A DNA stretch of 64,000 bases from Paenibacillus dauci (lineage in GTDB: Bacteria; Bacillota; Bacilli; Paenibacillales; Paenibacillaceae): contig NZ_LAQQ01000001.1 of assembly GCF_000971985.1 (NCBI RefSeq), positions 930,001-994,000 of the forward strand, given 5' to 3'. The position numbers were made by a program, and so were the translations under genes. Positions 1-9,716 of this stretch are shown piece by piece (positions within the stretch are counted from its first letter, which is position 1; each line of letters starts with the position of its first letter). Below the pieces are notes generated by a model. The model was not told the DNA's origin, ran no database searches, and saw nothing but the letters and a program-made list of their open reading frames with translations.

Positions 1-322
1 GGCTTGTAGTAGGCGCAGCTGGTGTAGTAGGTGCAGTGGGCGTTGGTGTAGCGGGTACAGCTGGTGTAGTCGCTGGATCTGCAGGTGAAGTAGCCTCATC
101 TGTAGTGCCGTCGTCTACTCCTGTCTGATCATCAGTCCCGGTAGTATCTGTAGTAGGATTGATGGATGGAACGGTATAGGTATTTGGGGCATTATCGTAC
201 ACGTCCTGTACAATACCCGTGTCTGTATCGCCTTCTGCCGCAAATGCCTGACTGGCAGGGAATGCCGCAACGATTTGTGTAGAGGCGAGTACAGCCACTA
301 GAAAACTCTTCTTGAATTTCAT
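1..322 (-). CDS. Secreted protein with Pro/Thr/Ala-rich region (3' end outside window)
   Basis: The gene runs off the left edge, so only the first ~107 residues are visible. It starts with a Sec signal peptide: lysines at residues 2, 4 and 5, a hydrophobic stretch to about residue 20, and a likely cleavage site after AFA near residue 29. After that the protein becomes low complexity: an acidic Thr/Asp-rich part, then repeated Pro-Thr-Ala units typical of a wall-spanning or linker region. AAGGAG sits 8 bases before the ATG. No catalytic domain is visible, so the function is unknown. Confidence 0.75.
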   Translation of the reverse strand, partial: MKFKKSFLVAVLASTQIVAAFPASQAFAAEGDTDTGIVQDVYDNAPNTYTVPSINPTTDTTGTDDQTGVDDGTTDEATSPADPATTPAVPATPTPTAPTTPAAPTTS

Positions 323-510
323 TATTCGACTCCTTCTTGTAGCAATCTACTGTAATTTAAATCTATAAAAATAGAATTCCCCCGAAATGACACATTATTA
401 AGACGCAGCACTTTGTAAAAAGTTTCTCTGTTCTTGAGGAAAGCTTGCCGCTTTTTTCGCCATTCACATTTTAGACACAAATAGGCTGACAGCTACGACA
501 AGTATTAGTC

Positions 511-541
511 AAAATGGATGGGAATGTATATCCCCATCCAA
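511..541 (-). terminator. Terminator-like hairpin after the GH3 gene
   Basis: On the minus strand an 8-bp perfect stem (TGGATGGG / CCCATCCA) is followed by TTTTG. It lies about 35 bases past the stop codon of the hexosaminidase gene. The short T-run makes it a moderate candidate. Confidence 0.5.
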
Positions 542-573
542 CTGTACTATTTATGATAAGCACGATGACTTGT

Positions 574-2196
574 TTATACTTCGGCAGGATAATATTCATT
601 CAGGCTGACTGGCAGTTTGCCAGTGAAAGGCTGGTTTCCTGTTAAAACAGCTGCGAGTGCTTCGATGGTGTATTTACGATTTTCATAACAACAGATATAC
701 GTATCCACTTCGGGCAGGTGATTCATATCGTATGGATTGCGTACCGATATTACGATGACCGGAATATCGGGTAATGCTGCAAGTGCCGCAGTAAGTCGAG
801 CTTGCCCTGCCGGAAGCTCACCGGCTGACGTATAGGTTGCCATCAGGATAAAGTCTACTGTCTGTGCACGATGCATCACCTGTTCAATCTGCGCATTTTC
901 CAGTTCGGCATCTACAATCATCTCATCTGTCACTATATGGTATGCACGAAGTGCCTCAGCCAGACTTGTCTGATGACCAGCAGGTTCATCCACTTCGGTC
1001 TCCCGGGTCACCTGCGGCCAAATGACCAGCCCCTGCTGCTTGATTGACAGCGGCAGCTGTCCATTATCTTTGACAACGGTGATACTGCGTAAGGCAGCTT
1101 CACGAAGCACCTTTTCCGATTCAGAGGTATGCAGGCGAATTGCCTGGTCAGCATCTTTCCGAATAGGCTGATTCATTTCCCTTCTTGCCTTAAGTGATAA
1201 AATTCGCTGAACGGACTCATCAATGCGTTCTTCGGTCAGTCTCCCTTCGGCTACCGCTGCACGAACCGCTTCAATAGCAGCCACCTGATCGGTCAGTGTA
1301 TGACTAATCAGCAGGAGATCGGCACCTGCCTGCAGGGATCGCACTGCTGCTTCAGCAATAGGAAAATGCTTGGCAATAGCATGCATTTCCAAACAGTCGG
1401 TAATAATCAGCCCCTGGAACCCCATCTGCTCACGTAGTAGTCCGGTCAATACTGACGGGGATAAAGTCGCTGGGATCTGTTCCAGTTCGAACGCCGGGAA
1501 GATAACATGAGCAGACATGATCAAATCTACTCCAGCTTCAATAGCACGCTGAAAAGGAAGCAGTTCTACACTCTCCAGCCTGCTCCTGTCATAAGGCACA
1601 GAAGCCAGCCCATAATGAGAGTCTGTATCGGTATCGCCATGTCCAGGAAAATGTTTGGCCGTTGCAGCAACCTGTTCTGCCTGCATAGCTGTAATAGCTG
1701 CCGCTCCATGCTCTGCGACTTTGTCTGGCTTTTCCGAATAAGATCGTACACCAATAACCGGATTACGGGGATTATTATTTACATCGATACAGGGAGCGAG
1801 ATTGAGATTAATTCCCAGCATGCGAAGCTCACGCGCACTGATAGCAGCCACTTGCCCCGTCAGTTCCAGATCATCTGCTGCGCCAAGCGACATATTGCCC
1901 GGAATGAGACTAAGCTCTTCCCGATCGATTCGGCTGACCACGCCACCCTCCTGATCAATCGAAATGAATAAAGGAGGCAGCTCGCTAGAGGTAGCCATCT
2001 GCTGAAGGTCGGTAGATAACTGCATAATTTGCTGCGGTGTACCTATATTGCGGCGAAAATAGATTACTCCGCCTATAGCATACTGTTCAATTAATATTTT
2101 CACCTGTTCGTCCGGCACAATATCATGGAAACCACCTATAAATAACTGTCCGATTTTCTGATCAAGCGTCAGATCTGATAACTGAAACATATTCAT
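574..2196 (-). CDS. nagZ: GH3 family beta-N-acetylhexosaminidase
   Basis: This 540-residue protein is a family 3 glycoside hydrolase of the NagZ type, which removes N-acetylglucosamine from muropeptides or similar substrates during cell-wall recycling. The TIM barrel covers roughly residues 1-340. It contains the KHFPGHGDTDTDSH motif, which in NagZ carries the His of the catalytic His/Asp dyad, and ITDCLEMHAI with the nucleophile Asp near residue 265. A C-terminal alpha/beta domain follows, as in Bacillus NagZ and unlike the shorter E. coli enzyme. No signal peptide is visible, so it may be cytoplasmic. GGGAGG lies 8 bases before the ATG. It appears to be a single-gene unit. The exact substrate is inferred from the family. 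Confidence 0.88.
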   Translation of the reverse strand: MNMFQLSDLTLDQKIGQLFIGGFHDIVPDEQVKILIEQYAIGGVIYFRRNIGTPQQIMQLSTDLQQMATSSELPPLFISIDQEGGVVSRIDREELSLIPGNMSLGAADDLELTGQVAAISARELRMLGINLNLAPCIDVNNNPRNPVIGVRSYSEKPDKVAEHGAAAITAMQAEQVAATAKHFPGHGDTDTDSHYGLASVPYDRSRLESVELLPFQRAIEAGVDLIMSAHVIFPAFELEQIPATLSPSVLTGLLREQMGFQGLIITDCLEMHAIAKHFPIAEAAVRSLQAGADLLLISHTLTDQVAAIEAVRAAVAEGRLTEERIDESVQRILSLKARREMNQPIRKDADQAIRLHTSESEKVLREAALRSITVVKDNGQLPLSIKQQGLVIWPQVTRETEVDEPAGHQTSLAEALRAYHIVTDEMIVDAELENAQIEQVMHRAQTVDFILMATYTSAGELPAGQARLTAALAALPDIPVIVISVRNPYDMNHLPEVDTYICCYENRKYTIEALAAVLTGNQPFTGKLPVSLNEYYPAEV

Positions 2197-2327
2197 GTAT
2201 ATCCTCCCTGTATCATGGACTGGTTATGCTCCTTCAGTATACGATCATGTTCTGAGGACAACAAGAAGCTCTCTTTATCCTGCTTGACCCCTATAATCAT
2301 CATGTACTTCCATTGGATATAGACAAG

Positions 2328-2359
2328 AAAAAACCTCTCTATCCTAAAGGACAGAAAGG
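2328..2359 (-). terminator. Intrinsic terminator of pflBA
   Basis: Read on the minus strand, CCTTTCTGTCC and GGATAGAGAGG form an 11-bp stem with a few G-U pairs and a TTTA loop, followed by TTTTTTC. It lies about 140 bases past the pflA stop codon. Confidence 0.7.
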
Positions 2360-2501
2360 CTCTTTCCGGCACATGCCTGTTATGATTTTCATCCTGCATC
2401 CCCCCGAATGCATTCTGACCCAATCATTTACAATAAAACGTCCATATTGCAGCGGCATGTACAGCGCCTGTATCTTGTGCATATATCGGAGAATTACAAA
2501 G

Positions 2502-3239
2502 TTATACGCAGGTCGCCTGGCGGCGTCCTTGTTCGATCAGACGATAGGCACGTTCCACTTCTTCATCAGTCGGGGAAGGCACGCCATCCAGCGGATAGAT
2601 GCGGCCCAGCGACTGCCATTTGTAAATGCCCATCTGGTGATAAGGAAGGATTTCGAATTTTTCTACACCTTTTAGGGTACCGATAAATTCGCCCAGCGCA
2701 ATCAGATCTTCTTCAGCATCATGAATGCCGGGTACAAACACGTGGCGTATCCACATTTTGCGGTCATGATCCGATAACCACTGTGCCAGTTTCAACGTAC
2801 GCTCATTGGATACTCCTGTCAGCTTTTTGTGCTTTTCATTATTGATATGCTTCAGATCCAGCATAACCAGATCGGTCACGTCCAACAATTCGTGAATCTT
2901 TTCCCCATCATTGTATCCGTTACTATCCAGGGTAGTATGCAGATTCCAGCGTTCTTTTACCGCTTTGAACAATGCTTTGACAAAAGGAGCCTGAAGAGTC
3001 GGTTCACCGCCCGATACGGTTAGTCCACCGCCAGAACTGCGGTAATAATTGAGGTAAGGTTCAATCTCAGCCAGCACTTCTTCCAGCTGCATTACCTTGC
3101 CTCCGTCCAGATTCCAGGTATCGGGATTATGACAATACTGGCATTGCATCAGACACCCCTGCATAAATAATACGAAACGAATACCTGGACCATCGACAGT
3201 ACCGAATGTTTCCAGCGAGTGAACACGGCCTGTTACCAT
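2502..3239 (-). CDS. pflA: Pyruvate formate-lyase activating enzyme (radical SAM)
   Basis: PflA uses S-adenosylmethionine and a [4Fe-4S] cluster to place the glycyl radical on PflB under anoxia. The cluster-binding motif is the radical SAM CxxxCxxC, seen in GCLMQCQYCHNP near residues 28-38, preceded by ETFGTVDGPGIRF, typical of the family. SGGEP, another SAM-binding motif, follows. Length (about 245 residues) is normal. I chose the second of two close ATG codons because it sits 10 bases after AAGGGG; the first, at 3245, is only 4 bases away. It lies downstream of pflB, about 300 bases apart, with a long inverted repeat between them, so both are probably in one transcript. Confidence 0.93.
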   Translation of the reverse strand: MVTGRVHSLETFGTVDGPGIRFVLFMQGCLMQCQYCHNPDTWNLDGGKVMQLEEVLAEIEPYLNYYRSSGGGLTVSGGEPTLQAPFVKALFKAVKERWNLHTTLDSNGYNDGEKIHELLDVTDLVMLDLKHINNEKHKKLTGVSNERTLKLAQWLSDHDRKMWIRHVFVPGIHDAEEDLIALGEFIGTLKGVEKFEILPYHQMGIYKWQSLGRIYPLDGVPSPTDEEVERAYRLIEQGRRQATCV

Positions 3240-3270
3240 GATCATTCAGCCCCTTTCCTTATGGTGTGAT

Positions 3271-3485
3271 TTGCCAAGCAGATTCAGGTAGGAATTAGCG
3301 AAGTTTCTAGAGTGACACCGCTTCGAGTAAATGGATTGCTCTTCTGCCGCTTGTTGTATCAGGATATCTGGAATGACTGCTGAAGCAGTCGATATCCTGG
3401 TACAAAGGCGGCGTCTGAGCAATTCCATTTACTCTCCGCTCTATGTCGGGAGAAACGCCAATTTCTAAAAGATTGCAGTTGGCAA
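3271..3485. repeat. 215-bp imperfect inverted repeat filling the pflB-pflA gap
   Basis: The outermost arms are TTGCCAA and TTGGCAA. Further in, GAGTAAATGG pairs with CCATTTACTC, and at the centre CAGGATATC pairs with GATATCCTG around the small hairpin GACTGCTGAAGCAGTC. Pairing continues with bulges over most of the 215 bases, so the transcript could fold into one very long hairpin between pflB and pflA. It could be a palindromic MITE-like element or an RNA that controls processing between the two genes. I saw no clear target-site duplication. Confidence 0.75.
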
Positions 3486-3516
3486 GCATTGGTGCGGTAA
3501 TTTGTTGATAAGTTGT

Positions 3517-3554
3517 TTGTTCTTTTTATTACATTTTGTCCTTTTTATTACATT
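3517..3554. repeat. Two tandem 19-bp copies at the end of pflB
   Basis: Two adjacent 19-bp copies differ at one base (TTGTTCTTTTTATTACATT and TTGTCCTTTTTATTACATT). The copy nearer pflB contains its stop codon, so the other copy looks like a small tandem duplication of the gene's 3' end. Confidence 0.7.
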
Positions 3555-5815
3555 GCATTGTGGAACGTACGGTTGATAACGTCCAGCTGTTGTTCACGTG
3601 TCAATTTGATAAAGTTAACAGCGTAACCCGATACGCGGATTGTCAGCTGTGGATAGTTTTCTGGATGATCCATAGCGTCGATCAGCTGTTCACGATCAAA
3701 GACGTTGACGTTCAGGTGATGCGCATCGCTGCCGAAGTATCCATCCAGCATGGCAACCAGGTTGGATTTGCGGATTTCTTCTTCTTTACCCAGTGCTTTT
3801 GGCACGATCGAGAAGGTATTGGAAATACCATCCAGGCTGTGTTCGTATGGCAGTTTGGCAACAGAGCTCAGAGATGCCAAGGCACCTTTTTTGTCACGTC
3901 CGTGCATTGGGTTGGCACCTGGTGCGAACGGCTCGCCTGCTTTACGTCCATCTGGTGTAGTACCTGTTTTCTTGCCGTATACAACGTTAGAAGTAATGGT
4001 CAGTACAGATTGAGTAGGTACAGCTTCACGATACGTTTTGTGCTGACGAATCATACCCATGAATGTTTCAACGAGTTCAACAGCAATCTGGTCAACACGA
4101 TCATCATTGTTACCATAGCAAGGGAATTCGCCTTCGATTTCGAAATCTACTGCAATGCCCTGTTCGTTACGAATAGGTTTAACTTTGGCATATTTGATAG
4201 CACTCAGTGAATCGGCTGCTACTGACAGACCGGCAATACCGCAAGCCATGGTACGCAGGATATCACGATCGTGCAGTGCCATTTCGATACGTTCGTAGCT
4301 GTATTTGTCATGCATGTAGTGAATGATGTTCAGTGCATCCATGTACACTTTGGACAGCCACTGCATCATTGGTTTGTAGCGTGCGATCACTTCATCATAG
4401 TCCAGATATTCGGAAGTGATTGCCGGGAATTCAGGGCCTACTTGAGCGCCGGATTTCTCGTCTTTACCACCGTTGATTGCGTACAGCAGCGTTTTGGCCA
4501 GGTTGGCACGAGCGCCGAAGAACTGCATTTGTTTACCGATACGCATTGCGGATACGCAGCAAGCAATACCATAGTCATCGCCATAGATTGGACGCATCAG
4601 ATCATCATTTTCATACTGGATGGAGCTGGTTTCGATCGATACTTTGGCACAATATTTTTTGAAGCCTTCTGGCAGTTTTTCGGACCAGAGAACAGTCAGG
4701 TTCGGTTCCGGTGCAGGTCCCAGATTGTAGAGGGTATGCAGGAAGCGGAAGCTGCTCTTCGTTACTCTTGTTGTACCATCAACTGCCATACCACCAATCG
4801 ACTCGGTTACCCATGTTGGGTCACCACTGAACAGATCATTGTAATCCGGAGTACGCAGGAATTTGACGATACGCAGTTTCATTACGAAATGGTCAACCAG
4901 TTCCTGAGCGGTTTCTTCATTTAATGTGCCTTCTTGCAGATCACGCTGGATGTAAATATCCAGGAACGAAGATACGCGTCCAAGAGACATTGCCGCACCA
5001 TTTTGTTCTTTGACAGCAGCGAGGTAACCGAAGTACAGCCATTGGAAAGCTTCTTTGGCATTTTGAGCTGGTTTGGAAATGTCCATACCGTGAGCTGCTG
5101 CCATTTGCTTCAGTTCATTCAGTGCACGGTACTGCTCGCTGATTTCTTCACGCAAGCGGATCGTTGCTTCATCCATGCCTTCGCCAATAGTTTGATCATG
5201 TTCTTGTTGTTTTTGTTTCATCAGGAAGTCTACACCGTACAATGCTACCCGGCGATAGTCACCAATGATACGACCGCGGCCATAAGCATCTGGCAGACCC
5301 GTTACGATACCCGATTTGCGGGCTGCACGAATCTCTGCAGTGTAAGCATCGAATACACCCTGGTTATGTGTTTTGCGAATATTGGTGAATGTATCGACAA
5401 TGGATTGTGGAACTTCAAAGCCGTAAGCTTTACAAGCATCGATAACCATCCGAATACCACCGTAAGGTTGAATAGAACGTTTGAAAGGCTCATCTGTCTG
5501 TACACCGACGATTTGTTCTTTTTCTTTGTCCAAGTAACCAGGACCATGAGATGTGATCGAACCTGGTGTATTGACATCAACGTCCCATACGCCGCCTCTT
5601 TCACGTTCTTCTTTGGAGAGCTGGGATACGATTTTCCATAGATCATTTGTATTTTGAGTAGGTCCTGCCAGGAATGATTCATTTCCAAGGTAAGGATTGA
5701 TATTCTCATCAATAAAGTTTTTAGTATCAACATGGTTGGTCCATTTCCCTTTGTTAAAACCTCTCCATGCATCCTGTTGTGACTGGTCCATTACATTTCT
5801 CTCGATTACCGACAT
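3548..5815 (-). CDS. pflB: Formate C-acetyltransferase (pyruvate formate-lyase)
   Basis: PflB splits pyruvate and CoA into acetyl-CoA and formate in anaerobic growth. The two adjacent catalytic cysteines are in [10 protein letters not shown] (about residues 419-420), and the glycyl-radical glycine is in RVSGYAVNF (about residue 730), 25 residues from the end, as the family requires. Length is 755 residues. An upstream in-frame ATG at 5830 overlaps the Shine-Dalgarno GGAGGG itself; the ATG at 5815 sits 7 bases after it and is the better start. An Fnr box and a second Rex/Fnr-like palindrome lie upstream, fitting induction without oxygen. pflA follows. Confidence 0.96.
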   Translation of the reverse strand: MSVIERNVMDQSQQDAWRGFNKGKWTNHVDTKNFIDENINPYLGNESFLAGPTQNTNDLWKIVSQLSKEERERGGVWDVDVNTPGSITSHGPGYLDKEKEQIVGVQTDEPFKRSIQPYGGIRMVIDACKAYGFEVPQSIVDTFTNIRKTHNQGVFDAYTAEIRAARKSGIVTGLPDAYGRGRIIGDYRRVALYGVDFLMKQKQQEHDQTIGEGMDEATIRLREEISEQYRALNELKQMAAAHGMDISKPAQNAKEAFQWLYFGYLAAVKEQNGAAMSLGRVSSFLDIYIQRDLQEGTLNEETAQELVDHFVMKLRIVKFLRTPDYNDLFSGDPTWVTESIGGMAVDGTTRVTKSSFRFLHTLYNLGPAPEPNLTVLWSEKLPEGFKKYCAKVSIETSSIQYENDDLMRPIYGDDYGIACCVSAMRIGKQMQFFGARANLAKTLLYAINGGKDEKSGAQVGPEFPAITSEYLDYDEVIARYKPMMQWLSKVYMDALNIIHYMHDKYSYERIEMALHDRDILRTMACGIAGLSVAADSLSAIKYAKVKPIRNEQGIAVDFEIEGEFPCYGNNDDRVDQIAVELVETFMGMIRQHKTYREAVPTQSVLTITSNVVYGKKTGTTPDGRKAGEPFAPGANPMHGRDKKGALASLSSVAKLPYEHSLDGISNTFSIVPKALGKEEEIRKSNLVAMLDGYFGSDAHHLNVNVFDREQLIDAMDHPENYPQLTIRVSGYAVNFIKLTREQQLDVINRTFHNAM

Positions 5816-5833
5816 TGATAATCCCTCCATAAT

Positions 5834-5851
5834 TTGTGAATTTAATCACAA
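5834..5851. promoter_or_regulatory. Rex/Fnr-like palindrome in the pflB leader
   Basis: The sequence TTGTGAATTTAATCACAA is one base from the Rex consensus TTGTGAA-N4-TTCACAA and also contains TGTGA-N6-TCACA, the Fnr core. It lies just 19 bases before the pflB ATG, downstream of the proposed transcription start. Binding there would block rather than activate, which fits a redox-sensing Rex repressor. The assignment is by motif only. Confidence 0.6.
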
Positions 5852-5916
5852 ATGATATTGTAGCTGTACCTTGACTAAACATTGGACCGGCTACTGTGTG
5901 CTCCGGCTATGTCTTT

Positions 5917-5959
5917 ATTATGACGGACAGACCCATTTGAGTATGTGACATATATCACA
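5917..5959 (-). promoter_or_regulatory. pflB promoter with Fnr box
   Basis: A perfect Fnr box, TGTGA-N6-TCACA, lies at 5944-5959. On the minus strand a -10 hexamer CATAAT lies at 5917-5922. The centre-to-centre distance is 32 bases, which puts the box at about -41.5 from the start of transcription, the classic position of an Fnr activator site. The adhE promoter shows the same spacing. Confidence 0.75.
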
Positions 5960-6340
5960 AAAAAAGAGACAAAATATGATTTTTATCACTTTCTGTCACT
6001 GGTACAGCATAATTTAAAATATATAACAGATTGGCACGCTGCAGCTGAAGTTCTAGATTACAGAACACCATTTTGTTGCCCACTCCAGCCAACCAGCAGT
6101 ACAGCGGGTATTGAAATAGAGATACAGTTGTTGCAAGTTTAAAGTGTTCAAAATGATAATACATCACTTTGAAGAAAATTAGCGATAGAGTTATGGCTGC
6201 ACCATTGCTTTGGAAGGAATACTTTACAGATTTGTCCTCTGCAGAAATATGGCTGGAACGCTTAATTTATGATAAGACGATTTGTTAAAATGATTATTCA
6301 CTACTGATTCGCTATTCATACAGCACTAATTCACCACTCC

Positions 6341-6447
6341 AGAAAGGAACAAGAGCTGCTCCTCCTGTTAAGCCTGGAGATTCTGAAATGTTAGAGAAAA
6401 GGTGAATCTCCAGGCTTAAATGTCGTCACTGCTCTTATTTCCTTTCT
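6341..6447. repeat. Long imperfect inverted repeat, adhE-pflB gap (first)
   Basis: The outer arms pair AGAAAGGAA with TTCCTTTCT, then AAGAGC with GCTCTT. The inner arms are a 15-bp match, TTAAGCCTGGAGATTC with GAATCTCCAGGCTTAA, around a loop of about 19 bases. The unpaired bases between the blocks are similar in number on both sides. No T-run follows on either strand, so it is not a simple terminator. Confidence 0.75.
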
Positions 6448-6610
6448 TCCGTTCCGTGCTTATTGCATCATTAAAAGGTGCACGGTGCAACATCATTTTA
6501 TTTTCATCATGCTAAATTTCCATCTATCACCCCCTCTCCGGTATGAATTAATTAGCACGAATGCATATACTGCTGCAAATGAATTCAGCTATTCATAAAC
6601 TAGACTACTC

Positions 6611-6743
6611 GCAGCGAAGATAAGGGAATTCTCCTTCAAGCCGATATTTAAGAATGGATATGTACCGCTGCAAGCGGTGATTCAGACATATCCATTCTTA
6701 ACCGGAGGCCGGAAGGAGAATCCCTTACCGGAGCGCTTGCTGC
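6611..6743. repeat. Long imperfect inverted repeat, adhE-pflB gap (second)
   Basis: GCAGC pairs with GCTGC at the outside, then TAAGGGA with TCCCTTA, TTCTCCTTC with GAAGGAGAA, and TTAAGAATGGATATGT with ACATATCCATTCTTAA. The apex holds a small ACCGC/GCGGT hairpin. Architecture matches the other two long hairpins in this block although the sequences differ. It lies between adhE and the pflB promoter. Confidence 0.78.
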
Positions 6744-6929
6744 CTCCCCTTCCCATTAACCAGACCCATCCATACATTTATTTATAAGTTCAACATTAAA
6801 AGTTGCAGTTGCAGCCCAATGATATGCGACTAGACGAAATAATAAAAGAATTGCTCCCACCCTCTGCGTACAGCAGCTAAATGGAAGCAATCCCGATTAT
6901 CAATAAACTACGTTATACAATTATATGCG

Positions 6930-6956
6930 GCTTGCTGCTATTTATAAGCAGCTTGC
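6930..6956 (-). terminator. Hairpin just after adhE
   Basis: GCTGCT and AGCAGC form a 6-bp stem extended by flanking GC pairs, starting 14 bases after the adhE stop codon. There is no T-run after it, so it may be a 3'-end stabilising hairpin rather than a terminator. Confidence 0.35.
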
Positions 6957-6970
6957 GTCGATCTATGGTC

Positions 6971-9583
6971 TTACTCAAATTTACCGTAGAAAGCGTTGCG
7001 GTATACATCAGCCAGTTCGGTCACCAGCGGCATTTTAGGATTGGCAGTTGTACATTGATCTTCAAATGCGCGATCAGCCAGGTAATCGACATGTGCTTCG
7101 AAGTCTTTGGCATCAAAGCCCAGTGCTTCGAACGATTCAGGGATACCCAGTTTGCGGTTCAGATCACGGATAGCGTTGATCAGGCTGGTTACACCTTCTT
7201 CGGTAGTACGTGCTGGCAGTCCCAGGATACGGGCAATTTCAGCGTAACGTTCGTCAGCGATGAAGTGCGAGTATTTAGGGAACGATGCGAATTTGGTTGG
7301 TTTTTTCGCATTGTAGCGAATAACATGCGGCATCAGGATCGCGTTGGTACGTCCGTGTGCAGTATGATATTGTCCGCCCCATTTGTGCGCCAAGCTGTGG
7401 TTAATACCCAGGAAGGCATTTGCAAAGGCCATACCAGCTATCGTCGAAGCATTATGCATTTTCTCACGAGCCAGTTTGTCGCCTTGCAGTGCGGATTGCT
7501 CCAGGTATTGGAATACCAGTTGGATCGCTTTGATCGCCAGACCATCAGTGTAATCGTTAGCCATGTTCGATACATACGCTTCAATCGCATGAGTCAGTAC
7601 GTCCATACCGGTATCTGCTACAGCTACACGTGGCAGGGAGTAGACGAACTCAGGGTCTACAATCGCTACGTCTGGAGTCAGTTCATAGTCTGCCAGAGGA
7701 TATTTGGTGTTACCTTTTTCTTTGTCTGTAATAACCGCGAACGATGTTACTTCCGAACCTGTACCCGAAGTGGTAGGGATAGCAACAAATTGCGCTTTTT
7801 GTCCCAGATGTGGATATTTGTAGATCCGTTTGCGGATATCCATGAATTTTTGTTTCAGGTTATCGAATTCTACATCAGGGTATTCATAGAACAGCCACAT
7901 GCCTTTGGCAGCATCCATTGGTGATCCGCCGCCCAGTGCGATAATGCAGTCAGGCTGGAAGCGTTCCATCATTTGGCGACCGCGTTCTACTGTAGTCGTC
8001 GATGGATCCGGCTCTACATCGGAGAACACTTCGATCGCTACTGGTGTCTGACGTTGACGCAGATAGTGCTCTACTTTTTCTACATATCCCAGTTGTACCA
8101 TCATTGGGTCAGTAACGATGATAACACGGCTGATGTTTGGCATTTTAGCCAGATATTGAGTCGAACCTTTTTCAAAGTATACTTTGGAAGGAATCTTGAA
8201 CCATTGCATATTCACGGTACGACGCGCCACCCTTTTCACGTTAATCAGATTGACTGCTGTTACATTAGAAGATGTCGAGTTACGTCCATACGATCCGCAG
8301 CCCAATGTCAGGGAAGGCAGGTTCGTATTGTAAATGTCGCCAATAGCGCCATGTGTCGAAGGAGAATTCACGATGATACGTCCGGTTTGCAGACGATCTG
8401 CGAATTTCTGGATGACTTCATCATTGTTGGAATGGATCGCCGAAGAGTGACCCATACCGCCGAATTCAACAACCTGTGCAGCACGCTCGATACCTTGCTC
8501 TGCATTTTTTACTTTATAACAAGCCAGTACAGGACTTAATTTTTCAGCGGACAATGGATATTTGGTGCCTACGCCTTCCAGTTCGGCAACCAGGATTTTG
8601 GTTCCTGGCGGAACAGTGATACCGCTCATTTCAGCGATTTTGGTTGCTGGTTGACCGACGATTGCCGGGTTGACTGCACATTTCTCTACATTCATAGCAC
8701 CTGCAGTCAGTTTGCCAACTTCTTCTTTATTAAGGAAATAGCAGCCATTGTCGATCATCAGTTTTTTCACTTGCTCGAATACGGGCTCTTCGATGATAAC
8801 AGCTTGTTCGGATGCACAGATCATACCATTATCAAACGATTTGGACAGGATCAGGTCGGTTACAGCCTGTTTGAGATCCGCACTTTTCTCGATAAAGGCA
8901 GGTACGTTACCAGGACCTACGCCCAGTGCCGGTTTACCGCAGCTGTAAGCTGCTTTGACCATTGCGCCACCGCCAGTAGCCAGAATCAATGCTACATCAG
9001 GATGATTCATCAATGCATTCGTTTTATCCATGGAAGGATTATCGATCCACTGGATACAATCTGCAGGAGCACCATGTTTGACAGCTGCTTCGAGCAGGAT
9101 TCTTGCAGCTTCTTTACTGCATTGTTGTGCAGATGGGTGGAAACCGAAGATAATTGGGTTACGTGTCTTGATAGCGATCAACGCTTTGAACATTGTAGTT
9201 GATGTCGGGTTGGTTACCGGAGTGATCCCCATGATTGTGCCAACCGGTTCAGCGATTTTCTGGAAGTTGTCGTATGCATTGTCTTCAATGATACCAACTG
9301 TTTTTTCGTTTTTGATGCTGTGATATATATATTCAGTCGCAAAGATGTTTTTGGTGATTTTGTCTTCATATACCCCTCTGCCTGTTTCTTCAACAGCCAG
9401 CTTGGCGAGATACATGTGCTTGTCCAGTCCGGCAAGTGCCATGGCCTGTACAACTTCATCAATTTGTTCCTGATTCATTTTCATAAATGCGGCTTGTGCT
9501 TTGTTTGCTTTGTCGATCATTTTTTGAATTTCTTCCTGTGCAGTAACTTCTACGGTGCGAGTGGCATCATTTTTAACAGCCAT
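6971..9583 (-). CDS. adhE: Bifunctional acetaldehyde-CoA/alcohol dehydrogenase
   Basis: AdhE reduces acetyl-CoA to acetaldehyde and then ethanol, regenerating NAD+ in fermentation, and usually assembles into spirosomes. The N-terminal half is an aldehyde dehydrogenase with the catalytic Cys in DNGMICASEQ; the C-terminal half is an iron-dependent alcohol dehydrogenase with the GGGSPMDAAKGM nucleotide-binding motif and the metal site region DVLTHAIEAYVS. Length is 870 residues. I placed the start at 9583 because GAGGAGG lies 8 bases before this ATG; an upstream in-frame extension to 9628 has no ribosome binding site. An Fnr-type promoter lies upstream and fnr is divergent, so it should be induced together with pflBA. 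Confidence 0.95.
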   Translation of the reverse strand: MAVKNDATRTVEVTAQEEIQKMIDKANKAQAAFMKMNQEQIDEVVQAMALAGLDKHMYLAKLAVEETGRGVYEDKITKNIFATEYIYHSIKNEKTVGIIEDNAYDNFQKIAEPVGTIMGITPVTNPTSTTMFKALIAIKTRNPIIFGFHPSAQQCSKEAARILLEAAVKHGAPADCIQWIDNPSMDKTNALMNHPDVALILATGGGAMVKAAYSCGKPALGVGPGNVPAFIEKSADLKQAVTDLILSKSFDNGMICASEQAVIIEEPVFEQVKKLMIDNGCYFLNKEEVGKLTAGAMNVEKCAVNPAIVGQPATKIAEMSGITVPPGTKILVAELEGVGTKYPLSAEKLSPVLACYKVKNAEQGIERAAQVVEFGGMGHSSAIHSNNDEVIQKFADRLQTGRIIVNSPSTHGAIGDIYNTNLPSLTLGCGSYGRNSTSSNVTAVNLINVKRVARRTVNMQWFKIPSKVYFEKGSTQYLAKMPNISRVIIVTDPMMVQLGYVEKVEHYLRQRQTPVAIEVFSDVEPDPSTTTVERGRQMMERFQPDCIIALGGGSPMDAAKGMWLFYEYPDVEFDNLKQKFMDIRKRIYKYPHLGQKAQFVAIPTTSGTGSEVTSFAVITDKEKGNTKYPLADYELTPDVAIVDPEFVYSLPRVAVADTGMDVLTHAIEAYVSNMANDYTDGLAIKAIQLVFQYLEQSALQGDKLAREKMHNASTIAGMAFANAFLGINHSLAHKWGGQYHTAHGRTNAILMPHVIRYNAKKPTKFASFPKYSHFIADERYAEIARILGLPARTTEEGVTSLINAIRDLNRKLGIPESFEALGFDAKDFEAHVDYLADRAFEDQCTTANPKMPLVTELADVYRNAFYGKFE

Positions 9584-9630
9584 TTCTCTCATCCTCCTCA
9601 GAATGTGTGGTGCTTTCTGTCTACGCACTG

Positions 9631-9673
9631 ATCATAGCATAGAGATATAAATCATAATGTGATTTTTTTCACA
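9631..9673 (-). promoter_or_regulatory. adhE promoter with Fnr box
   Basis: A perfect TGTGA-N6-TCACA box lies at 9658-9673 and a minus-strand -10 hexamer TATGAT at 9631-9636. The centres are 32 bases apart, exactly as at pflB, which places the box near -41.5. Confidence 0.75.
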
Positions 9674-9716
9674 ATCAATTTTTATTTTTAAAAACTTAAT
9701 CATCTTCTTTTTTCTT

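Noticed and set aside
6881-7924. Long plus-strand reading frame (347 codons) opposite adhE
   Set aside because: It is antisense to a clear AdhE domain, has no ribosome binding site, and its Cys/Phe/His-rich composition is typical of a shadow frame.
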